Source: Bacteroidota bacterium (lineage in GTDB: Bacteria > Bacteroidota > Bacteroidia > Flavobacteriales > Weeksellaceae). From it: a stretch of DNA of 5,494 nt. The stretch spans positions 1 through 5,494 of the forward strand of contig JAEWOM010000146.1 of NCBI GenBank assembly GCA_023399675.1, read 5' to 3'. The translations under genes and the position numbers were made by a program. This document shows positions 1 through 5,002 of the stretch, one piece after another. Numbering within the stretch: position 1 is the stretch's first letter; each line of letters begins with the position of its first letter. The notes under the pieces are model-generated. The model saw nothing but the letters and a program-made list of their open reading frames with translations, ran no database searches and was not told where the DNA came from.

Positions 1-1362
1 GTCGTAATACATGCCGATATCCTGATAGATATCAATCAGGTATTGAAACATCGAACTGCCGTTCGCTTTACACCAGGCAGCAATTTCGCAGGCAAGCAAG
101 ATAGAGCCACACGAATCTTTATCGCGAACGAAATCACCGGTCATAAAACCGAAGGATTCTTCGCCGCCGCAAACGAACTGCTGCTCACCTTCAAAATCGC
201 GGATCATTTTACCGATCCATTTAAAACCTGTTAATCCGGATTTACATTCAATTCCGAATTTTTCTGCGATATTAAAGAAAATATCTGATGTATCGATGGT
301 TGAACCGAGGAACTCTTTTCCGGTAATTTTTCCGGCTTTTTTCCACTGATCCAGAATATAATAGGTGAGAATCGTGTTACACTGATTTCCGTTCAGCAAC
401 TGCATTTCGCCGTCGAGGTTTCTCACGGCAATTCCGAGGCGGTCACCGTCCGGATCGGTCCCGATTACGATATCGCCGTTGGTAATTCTGGCCAGATCAA
501 GCGCCATTTCCAGCGCGGCCGGTTCTTCAGGGTTTGGAGAATCTACCGTTGGAAAATTTCCGCTCGGTATCATTTGCTCTGTAACCAGATCAATTTTCTT
601 GAAGCCGGCTTTCTCCAATGCTTTCGGAACGGTGGTATAGGTGGTTCCGTGAATCGACGTAAAAACAATATTGAGATTATCGTAACCGGTTTTATCTTTC
701 TGATAAAGAGAATTTTCGATACAGGCATCAATATAGACATCGTCCTGTTCTTCACCGATCCATTCAATCAGATCATCATTTCCGTCAAATTTGATCTGGT
801 CAAACGGTGTTGCATACACTTCTTTGATAATATTTTCGTCGTGCGGCGGAACTACCTGCGCCCCGTCGTTCCAGTACACTTTGTAACCATTGTATTCCGG
901 CGGATTGTGCGAAGCGGTAAGCACGATTCCCGCGTTGCATTTCTTATCGCGAACGGTAAACGAAAGTTCGGGTGTCGGACGGTGATTTTTGAACAGCAGC
1001 ACCTTGATGCCATTCGCGGTGAGTACATCAGCAACCACTTTTCCAAATTCTTTGGAATTGTTTCTCACATCGTAAGCAATAGCAACTTTAGTTTCTTCGT
1101 TCGGAAATTGCTGTTTGATGTAATTAGCCAAACCCTGCGTCGCCTGTCCGAGCGTATATTTATTAAGGCGGTTTGTGCCGACACCCATTACACCGCGCAT
1201 TCCGCCGGTTCCAAATTCCAGGGCACGGTAAAAAGAATCATCGAGATCTGCCGATTCTGATTTGATCAGCATTTCGACGGCACTGCGTGTTTCTTCGTCG
1301 AAGTTCTCTCCGAGCCATTGCTGGGCTTTCTGAAGTGGTGTCAGGTTTTCAGTGGTTTCCAT
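1..1362 (-). CDS. Phosphoglucomutase/phosphomannomutase (phospho-sugar mutase), 3' end outside window
   Basis: Alpha-D-phosphohexomutase that interconverts hexose 6-phosphate and hexose 1-phosphate in the cytoplasm, feeding nucleotide-sugar and glycan synthesis. The frame is open from ATG (1360-1362) to the left edge, giving 454 codons. The relatives it most resembles (B. subtilis PgcA and human PGM2 type) are about 570-580 residues, so most of the C-terminal domain 4 is missing only because the window ends. Visible motifs are: N-terminal FGTGGMRGVMG; the catalytic phosphoserine loop TASHNPPEYNG with Ser151; the metal-binding loop DPDGDR at 303-308; and the sugar-specificity loop GEES at 400-403. 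All key residues are intact. The ATG is preceded by an A-rich leader without a clear Shine-Dalgarno, as is usual in this phylum. It lies 77 bases downstream of the four-helix-bundle gene. The family is certain; glucose versus mannose preference cannot be read from sequence. Confidence 0.95.
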   Translation of the reverse strand, partial: METTENLTPLQKAQQWLGENFDEETRSAVEMLIKSESADLDDSFYRALEFGTGGMRGVMGVGTNRLNKYTLGQATQGLANYIKQQFPNEETKVAIAYDVRNNSKEFGKVVADVLTANGIKVLLFKNHRPTPELSFTVRDKKCNAGIVLTASHNPPEYNGYKVYWNDGAQVVPPHDENIIKEVYATPFDQIKFDGNDDLIEWIGEEQDDVYIDACIENSLYQKDKTGYDNLNIVFTSIHGTTYTTVPKALEKAGFKKIDLVTEQMIPSGNFPTVDSPNPEEPAALEMALDLARITNGDIVIGTDPDGDRLGIAVRNLDGEMQLLNGNQCNTILTYYILDQWKKAGKITGKEFLGSTIDTSDIFFNIAEKFGIECKSGLTGFKWIGKMIRDFEGEQQFVCGGEESFGFMTGDFVRDKDSCGSILLACEIAAWCKANGSSMFQYLIDIYQDIGMYYD

Positions 1363-1389
1363 AATATTTTATCTTTTTGATTGAAGAAC

Positions 1390-1409
1390 GGAAGATGGTA
1401 GCGGGAAGA
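1390..1409 (+). repeat. Left arm of inverted repeat flanking the four-helix-bundle gene
   Basis: The + strand reads GGAAGATGGTAGCGGGAAGA. It matches 17 of 20 positions with the minus-strand sequence at 1850-1831, with mismatches at repeat positions 10, 13 and 14. The arms are about 420 bases apart and enclose the four-helix-bundle gene. In RNA they could pair as a long stem with one single and one double mismatch. No target-site duplication is evident outside the arms. Confidence 0.6.
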
Positions 1410-1439
1410 AAAACCCGTCCAAAACTCCTTCTCCATTAA

Positions 1440-1799
1440 TTAATATTTCAGTTGGTTGCGGAACGCAATAATCTGATTCATCAAATTAAATGCGTCACTA
1501 TATATTTTATTGATCTTTTCTTCTTCTATATAATTTCTTCTTCTTGCTTTATACAGGCAGGTCACCACTTCTGAAATTGACCTGATGGAATACCCGAGAA
1601 ACCTGCGAAACTCTGCATTTGACTGCATTATTGAACCTTCTGAAATATTCAGTGCTACAGAATCGCCCGCTCTGTTGATTTGGGAAGAGAGATTAAAAAG
1701 CTCTTTTTTAGGAAAAAACAAATCACTCATTTCGCAGATTTCTTCTCCAAAATCCATTGCTTTTTGCCAAATAATTAATTTTTCAAATTTGAAGCTCAT
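1440..1799 (-). CDS. Four-helix-bundle protein (S23 / 23S rRNA intervening-sequence protein family)
   Basis: Small helical protein of 119 residues from the preferred ATG at 1797-1799. It starts MSFKFEKLIIWQKAMDFG, the usual opening of this family. The family signature INRAGDSVALNISEG is at residues 41-55 and FRRFLGYSIRSISEVV at 64-79, with predicted helices around 8-26, 33-54, 61-88 and 92-117. Relatives are encoded in 23S rRNA intervening sequences, and the Avd protein of diversity-generating retroelements shares the fold. Most family members have no known function, though basic surfaces suggest nucleic-acid binding. The frame is open further upstream to an ATG at 1836-1838 (132 residues), but those extra 13 codons begin inside a GGAAGATGG repeat and do not resemble the family. 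There is no rRNA, reverse transcriptase or variable repeat nearby. Its AT content (15 of 60 bases GC in row 1501-1560) differs sharply from its flanking genes and suggests it was acquired. Confidence 0.88.
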   Translation of the reverse strand: MSFKFEKLIIWQKAMDFGEEICEMSDLFFPKKELFNLSSQINRAGDSVALNISEGSIMQSNAEFRRFLGYSIRSISEVVTCLYKARRRNYIEEEKINKIYSDAFNLMNQIIAFRNQLKY

Positions 1800-1828
1800 C
1801 AAACGTATACTGTAATTTTTAAATCTTC

Positions 1829-1856
1829 CATCTTCCATCTGCCATCTTCCATCTGC
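1829..1856 (-). repeat. Two tandem copies of a 14-bp repeat (GCAGATGGAAGATG)
   Basis: On the minus strand GCAGATGGAAGATG occurs twice without a gap, at 1856-1843 and 1842-1829, followed by a partial GAAGAT. The array lies just upstream of the four-helix-bundle gene and downstream of the GIN lipoprotein gene. It contains the right arm of the inverted repeat (1831-1850). If the upstream ATG at 1838 were used, the repeat would encode the first residues (MEDGRF). Confidence 0.85.
1831..1850 (-). repeat. Right arm of inverted repeat flanking the four-helix-bundle gene
   Basis: The minus strand reads GGAAGATGGCAGATGGAAGA, pairing with the + strand arm at 1390-1409 at 17 of 20 positions. It falls inside the 14-bp tandem duplication, so the exact outer border is ambiguous by one repeat unit. 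Confidence 0.6.
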
Positions 1857-1865
1857 CTACTTGCA

Positions 1866-2570
1866 TCATTCCAAAGTTTTGTTGGTTACATTCGCCGTTT
1901 TCTCAATCTTAAACGCACGAATCGGATCATTGTAATACAGAAACTTGGCTGTATTTCCGATGGTACCTTTAATCGAATCCTTCACGTTCACTTCGGCATA
2001 ATTGGCATTTCTGGAATCGATATTCAGATTGCCCAATATCCAGTACGGTGCAATCAGGTTTGCGGTATCAGCAATTTTTACGGAAGCATTTTTGGTGAAT
2101 CCCGTAAAATTTGCGCGGCTCGTATCGAGCATTTCCACTTCAGCTTTCCGTGAAGTAACCGACCCTATAAATTTACCATTATTTTTCAGAAACAGCTTAA
2201 AATTATCGGTACGTATGGCTCCGGAAATATTCAGTTCCACAGAATCGGAAACAGAAATCTGAGCCGGATTAAACTTCGAATAAATCGTTACGTTGTAAAA
2301 ATCGACATTCTGCACAGGTCTTTTTTCAGCAATATGAAGCGTATTATCGGTTACTTTTATTTTAATATTGTCGCCGATGTTTTCGTAGGTTTCTACATTC
2401 ACAAAATTCTCCGGACTGTTTACCAGAAACACACGATAATTGCCGGACAAATCAATACTGGTGAAATTTTCCACCTGATGATCTCTTGCAGTTACGCTTC
2501 CTTCCGGTTTTATCTTGCCGCAGGAAAAAAGAAGTGTTAAGATTAATGATAAAAAGAAAGAATTCTTCAT
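1866..2570 (-). CDS. Head GIN domain-containing lipoprotein (DUF2807-type)
   Basis: Secreted lipoprotein of 234 residues. The signal peptide is residues 1-16, with a hydrophobic stretch FFLSLILTLLFS followed by the lipobox LFSC, lipidation expected at Cys17. No acidic cluster follows the cysteine (GKIKPEG), so the acidic export signal seen on many Bacteroidota surface lipoproteins is not apparent and a periplasmic location is the simpler reading. The mature part is a beta-rich repeat of short strands. The family opening is NFTSIDLSGNYRVFLV (about 35-50), followed by a VNVETYENI segment, as in head-GIN/putative auto-transporter adhesin domains. Domain function is unknown despite that name. The start lies 3 bases after the stop of the DUF3667 gene, so co-transcription is very likely. 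Base composition matches the core genes of the window (30 of 60 GC in row 2101-2160), unlike its upstream partner. Confidence 0.88.
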   Translation of the reverse strand: MKNSFFLSLILTLLFSCGKIKPEGSVTARDHQVENFTSIDLSGNYRVFLVNSPENFVNVETYENIGDNIKIKVTDNTLHIAEKRPVQNVDFYNVTIYSKFNPAQISVSDSVELNISGAIRTDNFKLFLKNNGKFIGSVTSRKAEVEMLDTSRANFTGFTKNASVKIADTANLIAPYWILGNLNIDSRNANYAEVNVKDSIKGTIGNTAKFLYYNDPIRAFKIEKTANVTNKTLE

Positions 2571-2573
2571 TCA

Positions 2574-3290
2574 CTATAAATTTCTCATAATTAATTCTCC
2601 TCCTAAAATTAATAACAATGCAAAAATCAAAGCTAAAAGTGGAAGTAAGATGCTTTTGAATATAATTGTACCTCTTGAGTAATAACCTCTTCCAAAGTCG
2701 TAATAAACCAATGCAATGCTTATAAGAACAGCAATTGGAAAAATTAAGGCACTTACGAAAAGACTCTGATAAAAGATATGCAGAATATTTGCAATTAGGT
2801 TGATTATTAATATTCTCAATAAGGTGATTCCTGCCGGTATAAAATGTTCCGCAATATTTAATTTCATTTTTTTGAAAATCCAGCTGCTTAAATAAGCAAA
2901 AACCGGCACAAATAAGAAAATGAAAACCTTAACATTTTGTGAGAGAACCTTCTCAAATCCCGTTTCCTCTAAATTAGCATTCTCATTAAATTTTACAAAA
3001 AGTTTAGCAATTATTAAATTCAATCCGATTAAAAGTAAACTTAAGTAAAAAACATTATAATACTTTATTCTTTTCCATTTAATAAAATCCAAAGCTGCCT
3101 GGCCAAGCCTGATAATGGCTTCTTTCAACGTAAATAATATTCCTCTATCCAAATGCCAAACTCCATGAACAATGTCATGAAAAAAGAAATGCTTGGGCGT
3201 TAATCGATGTGTATCTGTTTTTTGTCCACAATTGGAACAAAATTTCTTTTCGGTAGTGTCACCACAGTTAAGACAATAAAGGTTTTGCAT
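2574..3290 (-). CDS. DUF3667-like membrane protein with N-terminal zinc ribbon
   Basis: Protein of 238 residues of unknown function, probably in the inner membrane. Two CxxC pairs (C6/C9 and C18/C21, CLNCG...CSNCGQK) form an N-terminal zinc ribbon. A cytoplasmic segment follows, with H34 to Y78 resembling the conserved DUF3667 core (RGILFTLKEAI...KWKRIKYYNVF). About five hydrophobic helices follow at roughly 79-98, 119-139, 150-172, 176-197 and 209-232. The usual arginine-proline-glycine in the linker reads RLG here, so it is a divergent member. The gene is strongly AT-rich (18 of 60 GC in row 2701-2760) between two genes near 50%, which hints at a separate origin. It begins 13 bases after the glycosyltransferase stop and ends 3 bases before the GIN lipoprotein ATG. 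The tight coupling suggests a shared transcript, and possibly a shared envelope role. Confidence 0.83.
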   Translation of the reverse strand: MQNLYCLNCGDTTEKKFCSNCGQKTDTHRLTPKHFFFHDIVHGVWHLDRGILFTLKEAIIRLGQAALDFIKWKRIKYYNVFYLSLLLIGLNLIIAKLFVKFNENANLEETGFEKVLSQNVKVFIFLFVPVFAYLSSWIFKKMKLNIAEHFIPAGITLLRILIINLIANILHIFYQSLFVSALIFPIAVLISIALVYYDFGRGYYSRGTIIFKSILLPLLALIFALLLILGGELIMRNL

Positions 3291-3298
3291 ACAAATCT

Positions 3299-3306
3299 CA
3301 AAGTTA
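3299..3306 (-). promoter_or_regulatory. Possible TAnnTTTG promoter box before the DUF3667 gene
   Basis: The minus strand reads TAACTTTG, matching the Bacteroidota -7 consensus TAnnTTTG, 8 bases upstream of the DUF3667 ATG. It overlaps the glycosyltransferase stop codon. I found no TTTG box at the expected 17-23 base distance upstream, and the leader would be only a few bases, so this may be chance. Confidence 0.2.
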
Positions 3307-4266
3307 GATCACTTCCTCAATATGATAGTTTTTATGCTCCCGGTTGGACCGGATAATCAGTTCGCCCAAAAATCCACCTATGAAAAGCAGTGTTCCTAAA
3401 ATCATCATCGTTAAAGCTATAAAAAACCACGGATTTTCTGCGATTAAATTTCCGTAATATCCACGGGAAACATCAATCAGCTTTGAAATACCGAGCCAGG
3501 CTGCAGACAGAAATCCCACGATGAACATCAGTGTTCCCACGGCTCCGAAAAAATGCATGGGTCTGCCGCCAAACCTGCTTACAAACCAAAGCGTTACGAG
3601 ATCGAGAAAACCGCGGATAAACCGCTCTGTCCCGAATTTAGAAGTTCCATAAGGTCTTGCCTGGTGCTGAACCGGTTTTTCGGTGATATTTCTGAAACCT
3701 GCGTTCGCTGCCAGCACCGGAATGTAACGGTGCATATCGCCATAAACGTCGATTGATTTCACGACCTGTTTTCGGTAAGCCTTCAAACCGCAGTTGAAAT
3801 CATGAAGGGTAACGCCGGAAACTTTCCTGGCTGCTGAATTAAACAGTTTGGAAGGTAGATTTTTCGTCATAACGTTGTCGTAGCGTTTTTTCTTCCAGCC
3901 GGAAACAATGTCGTAGCCTTCGTTATTCACCATCGCATACAACTCCGGAATTTCTTCCGGAAAATCCTGCAGATCAGCATCCATTGTAATCACCACATCG
4001 CCGCTTGCACGTTCAAAGGCTGCATGAAGCGCCTGAGATTTGCCGTAATTCCTGGAAAACTTAATGCCGTGTACCTGTGGATGCTGTACCTTGAGATTTT
4101 CGATAATACTCCAAGAAAGATCGGTACTGCCGTCGTCTACAAACCAGATTTCGTAGGTCAAACCGTTGCTTTTGCAAACGCTGTCTATTCTTGTAAACAG
4201 TTCTTCGAGCGAGGCTTCTTCATTGAGAAGCGGGATAACTATAGATAAATTAGGATGGTTCACCAT
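3304..4266 (-). CDS. Family 2 glycosyltransferase, polyprenyl-phosphate glycosyltransferase type (DPM1/GtrB-like)
   Basis: Membrane-anchored GT2 enzyme of 320 residues. It is expected to transfer a sugar from a nucleotide donor to a polyprenyl phosphate on the cytoplasmic face, supplying lipid-linked sugars for envelope glycans or lipid modification. The GT-A domain spans about 1-230: LSIVIPLLNEE near the start; the nucleotide-binding VDDGSTD (Asp44, Asp45, Asp49); the metal-binding DADLQD at 96-101; and R204 with GTSKFG (207-212), the Arg/GxSK motif near the acceptor site. Two C-terminal helices (about 238-260 and 279-305) match the GtrB/YkoT-like layout. Length and motifs look complete. The ATG at 4264-4266 is 5 bases after the toxin stop, so it may be read from the toxin-antitoxin promoter. 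Composition is core-like (33 of 60 GC in row 3661-3720). Donor sugar and end product cannot be inferred; ArnC-like labels would be over-specific. Confidence 0.93.
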   Translation of the reverse strand: MVNHPNLSIVIPLLNEEASLEELFTRIDSVCKSNGLTYEIWFVDDGSTDLSWSIIENLKVQHPQVHGIKFSRNYGKSQALHAAFERASGDVVITMDADLQDFPEEIPELYAMVNNEGYDIVSGWKKKRYDNVMTKNLPSKLFNSAARKVSGVTLHDFNCGLKAYRKQVVKSIDVYGDMHRYIPVLAANAGFRNITEKPVQHQARPYGTSKFGTERFIRGFLDLVTLWFVSRFGGRPMHFFGAVGTLMFIVGFLSAAWLGISKLIDVSRGYYGNLIAENPWFFIALTMMILGTLLFIGGFLGELIIRSNREHKNYHIEEVI

Positions 4267-4271
4267 GGATG

Positions 4272-4703
4272 TTAATTGGTCTCAAGTTTATTTTTGATGT
4301 AGCGCAGCGCTTCGTCGGGCGAAAATACGCTAATTTCTGATGTTGAAAAATCTCTCAGATTCCTTGTAATGATCCCATCAAGTTTCCTGATCTGATGTGC
4401 GCAAAATATCTGAATGGCATCTTGAAAATCCCGATGATGCGATTTAAGGCTTTTCCGTAAGATTTCCTCGTCAATTCCAATTACTTTTACTGAATCAATC
4501 AGATCAGAGAGAGAATTTCTGATTGACCATTCATCATTTTCTTTTTTACAAAAATAATGCGTTGTTGCAATTGAGTGTGACGAAGTATATAGCGTAATCT
4601 GTTTTTTATCTAAACAATCAAAAATCTGATTGGCTTCGAAATGGAAAGGTTGTCTTTCGAGCAGAAAATCTAATAAAATATTAGTGTCCAGAAAAAATTT
4701 CAC
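4272..4703 (-). CDS. PIN-domain toxin (VapC-like, PIN_3 type), GTG start
   Basis: Predicted metal-dependent ribonuclease of 143 residues, toxin of a type II toxin-antitoxin pair. It opens MKFFLDTNILLDFLLER, with first catalytic Asp6. The central acidic motif is DFQDA (Asp92, Asp95), and the last motif is IITRNLRDFSTSEISVFSP, with Asp118 in the TRN..DF sequence typical of PIN_3 proteins. All acidic positions expected near the active site are present. The start is GTG (+ strand cac, 4701-4703). An in-frame TAA immediately precedes it and the next conserved residues follow at once, so no upstream ATG is possible. The TAA is the antitoxin's stop, so both genes share one frame with no spacer. A weak AGG lies 3 bases before the GTG. 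The target RNA is unknown. AT-rich (19 of 60 GC in row 4561-4620). Confidence 0.9.
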   Translation of the reverse strand: MKFFLDTNILLDFLLERQPFHFEANQIFDCLDKKQITLYTSSHSIATTHYFCKKENDEWSIRNSLSDLIDSVKVIGIDEEILRKSLKSHHRDFQDAIQIFCAHQIRKLDGIITRNLRDFSTSEISVFSPDEALRYIKNKLETN

Positions 4704-4955
4704 TTACCTATGTTTTTTTTCTAAATAATCACGGCGGAAGGCATCTAATTCTTCATCAGTATACTGTCTGGACATTATTAAACTTCCTGCCAGTTTCTTC
4801 ATCTTAGGAGAAAGCTCCTCCTTCGTCGAATCTTCAGTTAAGCTTTCCAAATATTTCTGAACCATCTCGGAAAGGCTTCTTTGAGTACCTTTTGCATACT
4901 TTTTCGCCTTTTCGATTACGTCTTTATCGATGGTTAAAGTCAGTTTTGTAGTCAT
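4704..4955 (-). CDS. DUF6364-family antitoxin with ribbon-helix-helix-like N-terminus
   Basis: Antitoxin of 83 residues for the adjacent PIN toxin. The N-terminus TKLTLTIDKDVIEKAKKYAK, then SLSEMVQKYLESL, reads as a ribbon-helix-helix fold: strand about 4-9 and helices about 12-22 and 27-39. Such dimers bind operator DNA through the strand. The C-terminal part (about 49-83, LSPKMKKLAGSLI...DYLEKK) resembles the toxin-binding tail of DUF6364 proteins, which are usually found beside PIN genes. The ATG at 4953-4955 sits 1 base from a 10-bp repeat that recurs 21 bp upstream, a plausible operator for autorepression. The TAA stop abuts the toxin GTG, so translation is probably coupled. No function outside the pair is visible. 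Confidence 0.87.
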   Translation of the reverse strand: MTTKLTLTIDKDVIEKAKKYAKGTQRSLSEMVQKYLESLTEDSTKEELSPKMKKLAGSLIMSRQYTDEELDAFRRDYLEKKHR

Positions 4956-4956
4956 G

Positions 4957-4987
4957 ATACGTGTAATTTACAAAAATATACGTGTAA
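4957..4987 (-). promoter_or_regulatory. Candidate operator: two direct 10-bp repeats upstream of the antitoxin
   Basis: The minus strand carries TTACACGTAT twice, at 4987-4978 and 4966-4957. The copies are identical and their starts are 21 bp apart, about two helical turns, which places them on one face of DNA. One copy ends one base from the antitoxin ATG. The spacing and position suit a ribbon-helix-helix antitoxin acting as autorepressor. Confidence 0.55.
4971..4978 (-). promoter_or_regulatory. Candidate promoter box (TAnnTTTG) of the toxin-antitoxin operon
   Basis: The minus strand reads TATTTTTG, a full match to the Bacteroidota -7 consensus. It lies between the two 10-bp repeats and shares one base with the upstream copy. 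Transcription would start about 5-10 bases before the antitoxin ATG. No clear TTTG box lies 17-23 bases upstream, so support is moderate. Confidence 0.4.
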
Positions 4988-5002
4988 AAATAATGCCATT
5001 CT

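Noticed and set aside
574..1260. A 228-codon open frame on the + strand
   Set aside because: It lies entirely antisense to the phosphohexomutase, whose catalytic, metal and sugar loops are all in the minus frame. The + frame product shows no family signature.
1402..1417. Hairpin CGGG/CCCG as a terminator after the four-helix-bundle gene
   Set aside because: The stem is only 4 bp with an 8-base loop, and no T-run follows on either strand.
1800..1807. TACGTTTG (minus strand), a perfect TAnnTTTG box next to the four-helix-bundle ATG
   Set aside because: It abuts the chosen start codon, so transcription would begin inside the coding region. Probably chance in AT-rich sequence, unless a later start is used.
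1440..1850. A true 23S rRNA intervening sequence or a diversity-generating retroelement
   Set aside because: The flanks are protein-coding genes, not rRNA, and no reverse transcriptase, template repeat or variable repeat is visible in the window.
1829..1856. The tandem repeat as a CRISPR fragment
   Set aside because: The units are 14 bp and directly abutting, with no spacers.
2002..2540. Two open frames on the + strand within the GIN gene
   Set aside because: Both are antisense shadows of a complete lipoprotein gene with signal peptide and domain motifs.
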